Shown in pieces: positions 1 through 8,963 of a stretch of 64,000 nucleotides of DNA. Position numbers and translations under genes: made by a program. The notes below the pieces were generated by a model. The model saw only the letters and a program-made list of their open reading frames with translations. It was not told the DNA's origin and searched no databases. How positions within the stretch are numbered: position 1 is the stretch's first letter; each line of letters opens with the position of its first letter. Origin of the DNA: Rhodococcus yunnanensis NBRC 103083 (GTDB taxonomy: Bacteria > Actinomycetota > Actinomycetes > Mycobacteriales > Mycobacteriaceae); contig NZ_BCXH01000007.1 in NCBI RefSeq assembly GCF_001895005.1, positions 62,001 to 126,000 of the forward strand, written 5' to 3'.

Positions 1-652
1 CGGCAACACCGCCAGGTCGGCAGATGGACTCGGTAGCGGCGCCGACGACACGCGTGACATCCTCGGGGGTATCGAGTGGAAGATCCGGTGCGTACGGTTT
101 ACGAGTATCACCTCGCGGTGTGAAGTCGATCTTGCCGTCCGAGAACCAGGCAACCGCCTGACATGGATCGACGCCGTCGACCGGTTGAGTGTGCTCGGTG
201 AGCGACGTGCGAGCTCCATCCAATGCCAACCGGTAGTCGGTGTCGATTCCGTCGGTGCGATCGCGGAAGCTCTCGACAGCCCCTTTCACCGCGGGCACAC
301 TTGCAGAATCGAGTGACGTCCAGTCGGATTCGACGGAGTACTCGTCGGCGAAGCCTGCGACAGCGACGTCCAACTCGATGCCCGATGAGTCCTTGTACTT
401 GGCCAGTTGGTCCAGGAGATACGTCGCCGAGGTGATCCGTGCGCCGTCGGGGTCGGATGTCTGCAGGCTCGAGGATTCGTCGATCATCAACAGTAGATCG
501 CCGCTCCGCTGGGATGCGAGACAGGCACCGAAGTCCGACACCGCGGCGCCGCCGGGGGCCGCAGACGCCGTCGGTGCGAATACGACTGTCATTGCGGCGC
601 AGGCACCCAGCAACGTCGTCGTCAGTAGGGCTGAGGCTTTTGCCTTGTTCAC
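1..652 (-). CDS. Secreted von Willebrand factor A domain protein, C-terminus cut off by window edge
   Basis: The reading frame runs from a GTG at 652 off the left edge of the window, giving about 217 codons. The N-terminus is a signal peptide: a basic start (VNKAKAS) followed by a hydrophobic stretch ending in TASAAP, a plausible cleavage site. A MIDAS-type metal motif (DESSS) follows in the context LLLMIDESSS, so this is a vWA domain, which usually mediates metal-dependent protein contacts outside the cell. The start codon overlaps the stop of the upstream gene as GTGA, indicating translational coupling to the small membrane protein at 649-1053. The exact ligand is unknown. Confidence 0.8.
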   Translation of the reverse strand, partial: MNKAKASALLTTTLLGACAAMTVVFAPTASAAPGGAAVSDFGACLASQRSGDLLLMIDESSSLQTSDPDGARITSATYLLDQLAKYKDSSGIELDVAVAGFADEYSVESDWTSLDSASVPAVKGAVESFRDRTDGIDTDYRLALDGARTSLTEHTQPVDGVDPCQAVAWFSDGKIDFTPRGDTRKPYAPDLPLDTPEDVTRVVGAATESICRPGGVA

Positions 653-1053
653 AGTCGGCCAATCCAGTCAGCGATACGCAAGGCGCAGACGATAATTCCT
701 GTCGCAGCAATGACGAGTACCGCCCAGTAGGCAGGCTTCATCCACGTCGGCTCGGTGTAGACAGGCCGGGCTCGCCGGTTGGTGTCGAGCAGAGTGAATG
801 CCGACAGGACCCCGATGGCCACTGGCCCTGCCAGCACCCAGCCGACAACCGCAACAGGTCCGGAAGCGCCGAGAACGGCACCCACGATCAGCCCGATGAA
901 CGCCAGTACGCCGGAGGCGATCAGATAGAGGGTTGGCGGACCCGCCACCGACAACGACGAGGTCGGCTGCGAGTCCAACGCGCGAGGTGACGGCGGAGGT
1001 GAACCGAATCCCCTGTCGTTGCCATAGCCGAACGGATCCGGTGATGATGCCAC
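649..1053 (-). CDS. Small integral membrane protein with proline/serine-rich N-terminus
   Basis: This 134-aa protein has a polar, Gly/Pro/Ser-rich N-terminal tail of about 40 residues and then three hydrophobic segments, at roughly residues 40-62, 64-86 and 105-128. I do not recognise a family. It is coupled to the secreted vWA protein by a GTGA overlap, so the two probably act together at the cell envelope. The composition is that of a normal high-GC actinobacterial gene. Confidence 0.7.
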   Translation of the reverse strand: MASSPDPFGYGNDRGFGSPPPSPRALDSQPTSSLSVAGPPTLYLIASGVLAFIGLIVGAVLGASGPVAVVGWVLAGPVAIGVLSAFTLLDTNRRARPVYTEPTWMKPAYWAVLVIAATGIIVCALRIADWIGRL

Positions 1054-1189
1054 AGCGTGTTCCCCTCAGAAAGGCATAGGTTCTCGGAAATGGCGCCGAC
1101 TCGAAGCCGCCGACGCTGCACGAACCATCCGTGGGAAATCGGCTGCCTCATCAGTACCGTTACGGCTGAGTGGCATTCGACAAGGCCGG

Positions 1190-1765
1190 TCAGACGTTGA
1201 TACCGAAGTCCCTGGCTATACCCGCCAGACCAGAAGCATAACCCTGCCCGATCGCTCGGAATTTCCACTCGTCCCCGCGGCGGTACAGCTCACCGAACAC
1301 CATCGCGGTTTCGGTGGAGGCATCCTCGCTCAGGTCGAAGCGAGCCAATTCTCGGTTGTCGGACTTGTCGACGACTCGGATGAAGGCGTTGACGACCTGG
1401 CCGAAGTTCTGGCCGAGCTCGTCGGCAGCATGAATCGACACCGGGAACACGATCGACTCGATCTCCGGCGACAGCGCAGTCAGGTCGATGTCGATGCTCT
1501 CGTCGTCGCCCTCGCCTTCGCCTGTCCGGTTGTCACCGGTGTGCTCGATTGCGCCGTCAGGCGACCTCAGATTGTTGTAGAAGACGAAGAAAAGCTCGTT
1601 GACTACTTTCTTGTTGCTCCCCAGCGCGATCGCACTCGCGTCCAGGTCGTAGTCACCGCCACTGGTCGTCCTCACATCCCAGCCCAAACCGATGGTCACT
1701 GCAGTGAGTTTCGGCGCCTCCTTGCTCAGAGAGACATTCGCGCCCTTGGCCAGCGTCACACTCAT
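1190..1765 (-). CDS. terD: TerD-family stress/tellurite-resistance protein
   Basis: The 191-aa product has the full length and motifs of TerD: the start MSVTLAKGANVSL, the GLGWD strand, the acidic calcium-binding segment GGDYDLDASA near residues 36-45, the FFVFYNN strand, and the closing GELYRRGDEWKFRAIGQGY region. TerD proteins are small cytosolic calcium-binding proteins linked to tellurite resistance, envelope stress and phage-related phenotypes; the mechanism is not settled. The ATG start at 1765 is preceded by AGGAGT. No other ter genes are adjacent, so this is probably a stand-alone paralogue. Confidence 0.95.
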   Translation of the reverse strand: MSVTLAKGANVSLSKEAPKLTAVTIGLGWDVRTTSGGDYDLDASAIALGSNKKVVNELFFVFYNNLRSPDGAIEHTGDNRTGEGEGDDESIDIDLTALSPEIESIVFPVSIHAADELGQNFGQVVNAFIRVVDKSDNRELARFDLSEDASTETAMVFGELYRRGDEWKFRAIGQGYASGLAGIARDFGINV

Positions 1766-1895
1766 GATCCGACTCCTCCGTCGATCCGAGATCGATCATT
1801 TCCGTTCCCGCGCGTACACCTACAACTCTCTACTTTTAGCAGACCAAAGGGCCTGAGTCTGTACGAATACCGTCAAGTCGTTCAGTTGAATGACC

Positions 1896-2753
1896 TCACG
1901 CCAGCGCGACGAACCCAATGAAAAGCACAACTGCGAGGGGAATTCCAACCGGCAGCCAATTTCGAGCAAACACACCGTAGACGGGCGTCGTACCTGCAGC
2001 CACCGCCCGCCGCTGCATGGCTGTGCGGCGAGCGCGGCTCAACGCGAGCAACGACACCAGCACCAGGAGGCCGAAGAACATCGCAGTCGACAATCCTGCC
2101 TCTGGGTCGAATACAGCAGCCACCGTGCAGATTCCGAAGAAGACCGCCACTACGATCGCGGGCAGTGACTTCCAAAGCGGAACCAGTCGCTGCCTATCCG
2201 CCTTTGCCGCGCGGGCAACACCGACCTTCGCCATCGGCTGCAATTCACCGTCCACGGGCCGCAAACCCGCCGCAGGATCCAGTGGCGCGGCAAATATATC
2301 GGGCTCCTCGCTCGCTGGTTTCGATTCCGTCCAAGGCTTCGTGAACGGGTCGTACACATCCACTGTCGGCGCACGAGGAGGCTCCGCCCTGGCCACAGCG
2401 TTGATCTGCTGAATCACGAAGTCGACGTCGACTGGCTTCAAGGTGCCTAGGTTCTGCGACTGCCCGGCGCCATCGACAACCACGAGGGTGCGGCCTGCTC
2501 CCCGCGACTTGATCTCACCGCGCTGAATCTCGAAGACAGGGATATCGATCAGCGGCCCCTTCGTCCCCACGCTCCCGCTGAAGAACGCCACGACCCTGCG
2601 ATCGGTGATGGCGATTGCGTCTGTGAGCGGCCGAAGGCTACTGATCCGGGCAAGCGAGTGGACCTGTTCACCATCGGCCAGCGCTCCGCTCAGAGCGGCC
2701 ATCCACTTGGTGCCGTCTTTTTCCTTCAGGCTGGGCGAAAGCGGTGGGAGCAT
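1896..2753 (-). CDS. PH-domain-like membrane protein
   Basis: This 285-aa protein starts best at the ATG at 2753, because an AGGATGA sequence lies just upstream; upstream starts to 2792 are also open. Residues about 25-120 resemble bacterial PH-like domains (the pattern LTDAIAITDRRVVAF followed by a strand-rich region). A central acidic/proline linker follows, and then three hydrophobic segments: one near residue 200, one near 225 and one at the extreme C-terminus. This suggests a membrane protein with a cytosolic PH-like sensor. No partner is evident. It is transcribed divergently from the lipoprotein at 2913. Confidence 0.65.
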   Translation of the reverse strand: MLPPLSPSLKEKDGTKWMAALSGALADGEQVHSLARISSLRPLTDAIAITDRRVVAFFSGSVGTKGPLIDIPVFEIQRGEIKSRGAGRTLVVVDGAGQSQNLGTLKPVDVDFVIQQINAVARAEPPRAPTVDVYDPFTKPWTESKPASEEPDIFAAPLDPAAGLRPVDGELQPMAKVGVARAAKADRQRLVPLWKSLPAIVVAVFFGICTVAAVFDPEAGLSTAMFFGLLVLVSLLALSRARRTAMQRRAVAAGTTPVYGVFARNWLPVGIPLAVVLFIGFVALA

Positions 2754-2912
2754 CTTCATCCTGTTCGAGTGATCAACTGTGCGAATGCACATCGTGCCGT
2801 AGTCACACTACGTTTTCAGCCCTTTGCGACTTGTAACGTTGCCCGATGCCACTGCGAAACGCAGTGTGAATGGGGGCATTTCCGTCCCGGATAACTCGAA
2901 GCTGGGGATTCC

Positions 2913-3410
2913 ATGATGCTCGCAGCGATCCACTCCGTCAGGCTCGCACGATCTCGATTCACCATAACTGCGTCGGTATTGGCGACTTTCGCAGTCCTGG
3001 CCGTCGGTTGCTCGTCGGATGACCCAGGGGGCGAGACTGGGGACCCTGTTCAGGTCACGGTCCCATCCCTCCCCCAGGTCGATACATCCACTCGTTCGGC
3101 GCCGTCTTCCACAACGACGTCGCCAGCAGCCACGACGACCACTGCGGTACCCACACCAGCACCGATCGTCACGACGCCTCCTCAGGTCTATGTCCCGCCA
3201 GCGCCGATCACGACCTACACGCCACCGCCCGCTTACACACCACCGCCCGCTTACACACCCCCTCGTGTGGACTTGCCCGAGTCGGTACCCGGCGTCGTGC
3301 ATCCCGGGTCATACTGCGATGTGCCCGGCGCGCCCGGCGTGACCAAGTCGGGCACAGCGATGGTCTGCGGTACCGCCTCTGACGGTCGCCTGCGATGGAA
3401 GAGCGCCTGA
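2913..3410 (+). CDS. Proline/threonine-rich lipoprotein
   Basis: The 165-aa product has a basic N-terminus, a hydrophobic segment and a lipobox ending LAVGC at about residue 33, so it should be a lipid-anchored exported protein. After it come a Thr/Ser/Pro-rich spacer and a tandem TPPPAY repeat, visible as an 18-bp direct DNA repeat around 3225-3260. A short conserved-looking C-terminal module has two cysteines (SYCDVPG and VCGTAS). That module is common on actinobacterial surface proteins, but its function is unknown to me. Confidence 0.8.
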   Translation: MMLAAIHSVRLARSRFTITASVLATFAVLAVGCSSDDPGGETGDPVQVTVPSLPQVDTSTRSAPSSTTTSPAATTTTAVPTPAPIVTTPPQVYVPPAPITTYTPPPAYTPPPAYTPPRVDLPESVPGVVHPGSYCDVPGAPGVTKSGTAMVCGTASDGRLRWKSA

Positions 3411-3487
3411 ACCTACCCGCGAATTGACGTGCACACGTGGTCAAGCGATAGTAATGCGCGAGCAGCACTTCCCTGGGCAAAGGCAAC

Positions 3488-5752
3488 ATGAGCATCTACA
3501 CCGCAACGATCTCCAGAAACAGCGCAAGAGAACAATTCTCGGCGTCCTTTCGTCATCCCGCCCGCTTGGATCCGTCTACCGGACTACCTGGACGACGGGT
3601 GAGGCGGTCGCTCGGAACAACCGACTCGCACCGTGCCGAGCGTATGGAGGAGCAGTTGAACGAGCTGCTCGCCGACGACGGCTGGTTGCATCCTTCTGCG
3701 CGGGAGTTTGCGGAGGGCACTTTCGATGCGAATGTGATCTCGGCCTTCTACGACGGTACGGAACCGCCCGCGCCGGGTGCGTCGAAAGCGCTTCGCGAGG
3801 CCCATCTGCCGCTGCCGACTCTCGAAGCCGACGACTATCGCCGGGTGTTGATGATCGGGACCACCGGCGCCGGCAAGACGACCGTCATCCGTCAGATTTT
3901 GGGAACCGACCCTGACCGAGACCGCTTCCCCTCTACTTCGACGGCGAAAACCACCGTCGCAGATACGGAAATCATCGTTGCCGACGGTCCGTACTCCGCT
4001 GTCGTGACGTTTTTCTCCAGCGAAGAGGTCACCGATCACCTCATCGAATGCGGAGTCAAAGCAGCGCTCTCGATCAGACGCGGCGCTGCCGAGCACGACG
4101 TACGGTCGGCCCTCCTCGATCACGAGAACCAGCGATTCCGCTTCAGCTACATTCTCGGTCGGAAGCAGAAGCCCAAGCCCCCTCCCGCAGCGAAGCTCGA
4201 CTTCGATGAATTCGACGAGTTCGAATTACCATCTGCCACAACACCGAAACCCACACGATTCGACGCCGAGCCAACTCACCTGGACGGCGTTGATCTCGAC
4301 GAGAGCTCACGGCTGATCGACTCTGCAATCTCGGCGCTGAAGTTCCTCGTTGCACGCCACGGCGGAGCGGAGGAATCAGAGTACGTCGAGGACGAGGAAC
4401 TCGACACCGCGCTGCGCGACGACGACATGTTCCATTCCATCATCGACAGCTTGCTGGAAGACATCGAAAAGCGATTCACTGCTCAACGAATAGGCGTCTT
4501 CGAAAAGAACGATGTTGGTTGGCCCCAAACATGGCAGTTCGCGAGTGCTGATCGATCGGCGTTCCTACAGGCAGTCAATCGCTTCACGTCGAACTACGCG
4601 CCACTCTTCGGGCATCTGCTCACGCCGTTGGTCGATGGCATCCGGGTGGCAGGCCCGTTCCTTCCGGAATGGGCGGACGGTGAGCTACCGAAGTTGGTCT
4701 TGATCGACGGTGAAGGCCTTGGACACACTGCGAGATCGTCCGCAGCACTACCCACAGAAGTCGCGACCACCATCAACGAAGTCGATGCCGTCCTGTTGGT
4801 GGACAACGCTCAACAGCCCATGCAAGCGGCTCCAGCTGCAGCGATCCGGTCGATACTGACATCTGGCAATGTCGAGAAACTCGTATTCTGCTTCACTCAT
4901 TTCGAAGAGGTGCAGGGCGATAACCTCACGAGCATCCGCGACCGGGCGCACCATGTATTAGCGAGTGTCGACAACGTGTTGAGCACCATCCGGCAGGATT
5001 TCGGACCACGCGCCGAGCAATCTGTGCGAGATCGCTTGGACAACAATCGAGTGTTGCTCTCGAGCATCGATCAGCCGCTCAGGAAGTCCACCGACAACGG
5101 CAAATGGTCGATCAGTCAGTTTCAGAGACTGCTGGCCATCATCGAGCGAAGCGCTGAGAGACCGGATCTCGGGCCTGCGAAGCCGGTCTACGACAAGGCT
5201 TCGTTGTCCGCCGCGATCGAGACCGGAACACGGCAGTTTCATCATCGCTGGGGTGGTCTGTTGGGGACTGCCGAGGCCGAGGACGTAGAGAAAGAGCACT
5301 GGAGCCGCATCAAGGCACTGACCAAGCGGTTCGCTGAGGGAATCGCCGATCAGTACGACACCCTGAGGCCGAACGCAGAGCTGCGGGAGTTACTGAAGGA
5401 CGATATTTACAAGGCCTTGGAGCGACCGGGAAAGTGGATCGGCAACCCACCCGAGAGTATGGAAGACCAGACAGTGGTCATCGACCAGTTCTCGAATGCG
5501 ATCGCAAAACGATTGGAACAACCGATTCGCGAACGGCTTTCCGAGGTGCCGCGTTCGGATTGGCAGATCAGCTACGCCTACAGCGGCAACGGCTCGACAG
5601 GTAAACGTGCACAGCACATTTCCGACAGCATCTTCGGCAAGAACGTCACCGTGCCGGAAGATCTCGCCAGCACCGACCCCAGTACCTTCCTCCACGTCGT
5701 GATCGCTGCGGTCGAGGAAGCTGCTGCGGAGGTCGGTGTTCACCTCGTTTGA
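3488..5752 (+). CDS. Large P-loop GTPase (dynamin-like/TRAFAC type), function unknown
   Basis: This 754-aa protein has a Walker A/G1 motif GTTGAGKTT at residues 124-132, a likely G2 threonine in STAKTT, a G3 motif LIDGEG with the Asp near residue 407, and a G4-like THFEE in CFTHFEEV. A long insertion with acidic and basic stretches lies between G2 and G3. The C-terminal half is predicted helical. The G-motif spacing resembles dynamin-like or effector GTPases more than housekeeping ones. The next gene converges on it and carries a DUF3320-like region, an element otherwise seen in the helicase at 13879. An alternative start is the ATG at 3644. A defence or membrane role is inference only. Confidence 0.7.
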   Translation: MSIYTATISRNSAREQFSASFRHPARLDPSTGLPGRRVRRSLGTTDSHRAERMEEQLNELLADDGWLHPSAREFAEGTFDANVISAFYDGTEPPAPGASKALREAHLPLPTLEADDYRRVLMIGTTGAGKTTVIRQILGTDPDRDRFPSTSTAKTTVADTEIIVADGPYSAVVTFFSSEEVTDHLIECGVKAALSIRRGAAEHDVRSALLDHENQRFRFSYILGRKQKPKPPPAAKLDFDEFDEFELPSATTPKPTRFDAEPTHLDGVDLDESSRLIDSAISALKFLVARHGGAEESEYVEDEELDTALRDDDMFHSIIDSLLEDIEKRFTAQRIGVFEKNDVGWPQTWQFASADRSAFLQAVNRFTSNYAPLFGHLLTPLVDGIRVAGPFLPEWADGELPKLVLIDGEGLGHTARSSAALPTEVATTINEVDAVLLVDNAQQPMQAAPAAAIRSILTSGNVEKLVFCFTHFEEVQGDNLTSIRDRAHHVLASVDNVLSTIRQDFGPRAEQSVRDRLDNNRVLLSSIDQPLRKSTDNGKWSISQFQRLLAIIERSAERPDLGPAKPVYDKASLSAAIETGTRQFHHRWGGLLGTAEAEDVEKEHWSRIKALTKRFAEGIADQYDTLRPNAELRELLKDDIYKALERPGKWIGNPPESMEDQTVVIDQFSNAIAKRLEQPIRERLSEVPRSDWQISYAYSGNGSTGKRAQHISDSIFGKNVTVPEDLASTDPSTFLHVVIAAVEEAAAEVGVHLV

Positions 5753-6398
5753 ATAACCCCGAGTAGTTCAGTCGTCCATCACAATGGTGAGGTCCCAGCG
5801 AATCGCGGGCAATCAGACCCTCGTTGATGAGCGAGTCGATGATTTCACTCATCAGTGTCTTCGATTCCGCGGACACGCGTTGCCCACCGAAAACCTCTAC
5901 TACCTGTGAAATTAGGTTCTTGTCATCCACTGTGACGGATTCCTGAACAGTTCGGCAGACAGCAAGTGAGAGCTCTTCAGTGGACACGTGGGTCAATTTG
6001 CGAATCCCCTGTCCCTGAGCTGGTACTCGAACAACGCCGTCGTTGATCGACCCGCTGCGATAGAAGCCTCGTTCGTCTGCGCCGTACGGGCTGGCCCGAT
6101 TCATTGCGCGATCGACCTCCGGTTTGATCGCCGCACCGAGTCGCGCGACACCCCACGCGCTCCGAAATCGTTCGTACAAGATGTCCGCGTGAACTGGCGA
6201 CTCGACGCTGATCACTTCTTCGAAAAACCGTTTGGCGTCCAGTCTGCCTTCTGGAGTCTTTATGTCGCGAGTTCCGCCGGTGGAATGTTCTACGGCGACA
6301 TACTGAGCCGTCCATTCACGTGGGGCAGAAGATCCCACCTCCGTGTACTCGACTGTTGGACCCGCAGGGGTATGACCACCTCCATCAGCCTTGTCCAA
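5646..6398 (-). CDS. DUF3320-like domain protein
   Basis: The 250-aa frame starts at a TTG at 6398 and contains ESPVHADILYERFRSAWG, the core of the DUF3320 winged-helix-like module that normally sits at the C-terminus of large DUF4011 helicases. A similar segment (EGPISLDRLARN) closes the helicase at 13879-19881. Here the module stands alone, so this is either a small partner protein or the remnant of a lost helicase gene. Its last 35 or so codons run antisense over the 3' end of the GTPase gene and look non-conserved. The start overlaps the stop of the upstream membrane-protein gene by 14 bp. Confidence 0.55.
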   Translation of the reverse strand: MDKADGGGHTPAGPTVEYTEVGSSAPREWTAQYVAVEHSTGGTRDIKTPEGRLDAKRFFEEVISVESPVHADILYERFRSAWGVARLGAAIKPEVDRAMNRASPYGADERGFYRSGSINDGVVRVPAQGQGIRKLTHVSTEELSLAVCRTVQESVTVDDKNLISQVVEVFGGQRVSAESKTLMSEIIDSLINEGLIARDSLGPHHCDGRLNYSGLFKRGEHRPPQQLPRPQRSRRGGRYWGRCWRDLPAR

Positions 6399-6804
6399 CG
6401 AGATGCGGTCGACCCGGCAGTTTGCTGTCTGTCAAATCAGACAGCTGCGTGTGGACCGCATGCATCATTGCGGGCACGGTGGAGGTCAAGTGCGACTCGA
6501 GCACTGATCCGCGCCATCTTCGATATGGTTCTCGTTGACCACCGCACGGTCCAAAATACGCTAGTAGCACGAACGGGGTCAGCAGGCAAACCGCCCCAGC
6601 TAACCAAACAGCGCCCGGTACACCGATGATCGCGAGCCCCGCTGTTACTGCGACAACCGCCAAGGTGAACCAGTAAAGAAGTTCGACCAGGACCACACCC
6701 TGGTAGCGCCGATAAAACGAAAACCGTGCGAACACTCTGGCTACCTCAAGGAACGCATCCATCTCGCGCTCCTGCGCCACGCTGACGTAGCCGTCGTCTC
6801 GCAA
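6385..6804 (-). CDS. Small membrane protein, possibly the 3' part of a broken gene
   Basis: The 139-aa frame has two clear transmembrane segments (around LVELLYWFTLAVVAV and VWLAGAVCLLTPFVLL) and a polar C-terminus. No family is recognised. The only start codons are a TTG at 6804 or the ATG at 6762. The frame is continuous with the upstream 51-codon ORF ending at 6814 apart from one TAG stop, so the two may once have been a single gene. Confidence 0.5.
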   Translation of the reverse strand: MRDDGYVSVAQEREMDAFLEVARVFARFSFYRRYQGVVLVELLYWFTLAVVAVTAGLAIIGVPGAVWLAGAVCLLTPFVLLAYFGPCGGQREPYRRWRGSVLESHLTSTVPAMMHAVHTQLSDLTDSKLPGRPHLVGQG

Positions 6805-6813
6805 GCGTACGGC

Positions 6814-6969
6814 CTACCGGAGCGCTGAGTCCCTCTTGCTGAATGCCCCGTCGATCACGGACAACTTCGTGTCTCTGAATAGGTACTTCCACGCACCGAA
6901 TAGTGCCGAGGGCGTCATCACGGAACCCAAAACCAGCAGAAGCTTCTCGATTAAACCCGGCCCAACCAT
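6814..6969 (-). pseudogene. Possible 5' part of the membrane-protein gene at 6385-6804
   Basis: This 51-codon ORF (start MVGPGLIEKLLLVLG, end SKRDSALR) has one hydrophobic segment. It ends at a TAG in the same frame as the next ORF, which resumes within four codons. That layout suggests a nonsense mutation splitting one membrane-protein gene, but two separate small genes remain possible. Confidence 0.3.
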
Positions 6970-7333
6970 TCCTTACTCCCCGTCGTCGGAATATCAGTGG
7001 CACAACCGTATCCGGCGGGTCCGACATGCACACGAGTCCTTGATAGCGGGTTCAAATATGAGAGAAGGGTGTTAGAAATGCCCTGACATGGGAGCGACGC
7101 AGGCCCGCGTCGTCTCATAACCGGATCCGCGCGACACCTGGACCTGCCGTATGAGGGCAGCGCCGACATCCATGCGGGCCGTCGCCAGTGAGGCGCAACA
7201 TCGGCGTCTTGCTCGACATGGGCTTCCGCACAGCGTCAACGAACCCGTTGCCGCAGTTGTGCGCATCGCTGCCGCGCAGCTGAGCGCTGGCAGTAACTCT
7301 CATCACGCCTATCCTCCCACCGCAACGGTGCGG
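6970..7333. other. Intergenic, no gene recognised
   Basis: Short overlapping frames exist on both strands, but none has a recognisable start, family motif or consistent codon bias. It lies downstream of the toxin-immunity operon and upstream of the membrane-protein remnant. Confidence 0.4.
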
Positions 7334-7717
7334 CTATGTTTCTGACGGACCGATGTTCCACGTTGCCAGTCCCCCGCCTGCTTCGCTGACGATCTTCATT
7401 CCCCCGGGACCAGCCACGGTCCACGCTTCGAAGTCAGGGTCAGCGGGCACCGTCAGGGTCGTGTGCCCACTCAGTAGAAGCGTCAGCGTACTGTCGACCG
7501 TTGCTTGCGCCTCTTCGATGACTTTGCCAATCAGGTCTTTGAACGCAGGGTTGAACGACAACTCTTCGTCGGGGGCTCCTTCAAACCTGCCGGCCTGCGA
7601 ATCATCCACTTGGAAAGTCGATTCGATCCGAATCTCGAATCCGCCCGAGGTAACCAACAGGAACGAAAAGCCGAAGTCGACCGTGACAACAGTCTGGTTG
7701 ACCAGAGGAATGTGCAC
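7334..7717 (-). CDS. DUF6188-type protein, candidate immunity protein
   Basis: The 127-aa product is small and strand-rich. It starts MHIPLVNQTVV and continues into a DFGFSFLLV strand, a pattern seen in DUF6188 proteins, which often sit beside secreted toxins. It begins one base after the stop of the 414-aa toxin gene and ends the operon that starts at 9582. By position and size it is the natural immunity protein for that toxin, acting in the cytoplasm by direct binding. The family name is from recall; the immunity role is inferred from context. Confidence 0.65.
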   Translation of the reverse strand: MHIPLVNQTVVTVDFGFSFLLVTSGGFEIRIESTFQVDDSQAGRFEGAPDEELSFNPAFKDLIGKVIEEAQATVDSTLTLLLSGHTTLTVPADPDFEAWTVAGPGGMKIVSEAGGGLATWNIGPSET

Positions 7718-7718
7718 G

Positions 7719-8963
7719 CTACCAACCCTTCGGAACTGCGAACGAACCGTCGGGCTCGATCGGAATGTGAGTCGACGACTGAGGGCCCGGCTTTCCGTTC
7801 AGATCGATCGGTTGTCCGTGCTCGTTGTAGAAGCGAACATACCCGTTCGGATACCTCGCGCTCGGATCCATGATCCGCATGGAGTCGTTATTGCCCGTCG
7901 AACCTGGCTTCTGCCACACCTCACCTCGGCCATTCTTGGCGGGTGTACTGGTCCAGCCTGCAGGGACGCTCGACGGTGAGCCAGTTAGCGCTGGCCTCTT
8001 TCCGCGACCAAGGTCTCTGATTCGCTGTAGGCCCGATTGCAATCGCTTCAGGTCCTTGCCGAAAGTCAGCTTCGCCCCAATACCTCTGGCTGACCGCCAC
8101 ATGAGGATGGCATCTCGGACGATTCCCCCGTATTTCGTAATCGATCGTGCTGTTGCTGCAACACCTGCCACCGCGCCGGCGCCAAAGGTGATGAATGACG
8201 CTGCGATCGAGATTGCAGCGGTCACTGCGAGCTCCTGTGCGAGTGAAACCAGTAGCTGCTCGAGTTCGTCCCGCAGATCCCCAAGGGCACATTTGTACTC
8301 GGTGCACGCAGTGCACAGTTCATCCGCTGCGATCACCACATCGAAAAGTGCCGCAGACAATTCGCGCAAGTCTTCGTCCACGAAGTCGACGTCGGGACCC
8401 ACCGTGTCCGCAAACAGCGACGCGGCGGCTTCGACGTCCCGGGAAAGATTAGTCATTCCGTTTCCTGTGGCCAAAACCCGCCATACTCCCCCAGCGACAT
8501 CCAACTTTGCGGTATCACCGTCAGGAACTGGGATGCCGATCTCACCGACCAGACCGATGCCATCGTCGAGCAGTCCCTCACCCGGGCCCCCAGCCGCTGG
8601 CGGAGGCACAAGCACAGAGGTCTCGATGTAATCGGGAACGGCGGGCATTGCCGGTTCGATGCCGGATTGGCTGGCGACGTGTTCCGCCAGCGCGTAGTTG
8701 TAGCCGGCCTGAACCAACACATCGCCGTAGTTTTCCAGCGCTTCGACCAAAGCGTTTACACCGGAAAAGAAGTCGGCGACGTACTCGTCGTAGCCACTCG
8801 CCCACGCCGCACCTTGCTCGTACGTCCCGGCCATTCCGCCGCACTCGCCAAGCGCATCTCCCGCCGAACGCGCGCTCTCGCAGAGCGCCGACGCAACCCG
8901 AAAACAGACGTTCGCCGCAGCGTAGTAGGTGTCAGGATCAATATCGAGACTGGTTGGAGGCAT
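7719..8963 (-). CDS. Type VII-secreted polymorphic toxin
   Basis: This is a 414-aa modular protein. Residues 1-100 form a helical ESX-type N-domain (DPDTYYAAANVCFRVA, then GMAGTYEQGAAWASGYDEY). Residues about 100-250 are a linker and second helical domain, and residues 245-275 form a hydrophobic Gly/Ala-rich stretch. The last 75 residues are a separate toxin-like module (GEVWQKPG, RIMDP, PNGYVRFYNEHGQP, THIP). That C-terminal pattern resembles small nuclease toxins of the BECR type, but I cannot assign it to one family. It lies directly after two WXG100 genes and just before a candidate immunity gene, the standard layout for a type VII toxin operon. Confidence 0.75.
   Translation of the reverse strand: MPPTSLDIDPDTYYAAANVCFRVASALCESARSAGDALGECGGMAGTYEQGAAWASGYDEYVADFFSGVNALVEALENYGDVLVQAGYNYALAEHVASQSGIEPAMPAVPDYIETSVLVPPPAAGGPGEGLLDDGIGLVGEIGIPVPDGDTAKLDVAGGVWRVLATGNGMTNLSRDVEAAASLFADTVGPDVDFVDEDLRELSAALFDVVIAADELCTACTEYKCALGDLRDELEQLLVSLAQELAVTAAISIAASFITFGAGAVAGVAATARSITKYGGIVRDAILMWRSARGIGAKLTFGKDLKRLQSGLQRIRDLGRGKRPALTGSPSSVPAGWTSTPAKNGRGEVWQKPGSTGNNDSMRIMDPSARYPNGYVRFYNEHGQPIDLNGKPGPQSSTHIPIEPDGSFAVPKGW

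Noticed and set aside
3225..3262. Short tandem repeat that could be a CRISPR or VNTR
   Set aside because: It is two in-frame 18-bp units encoding TPPPAY repeats of the lipoprotein, without spacers.
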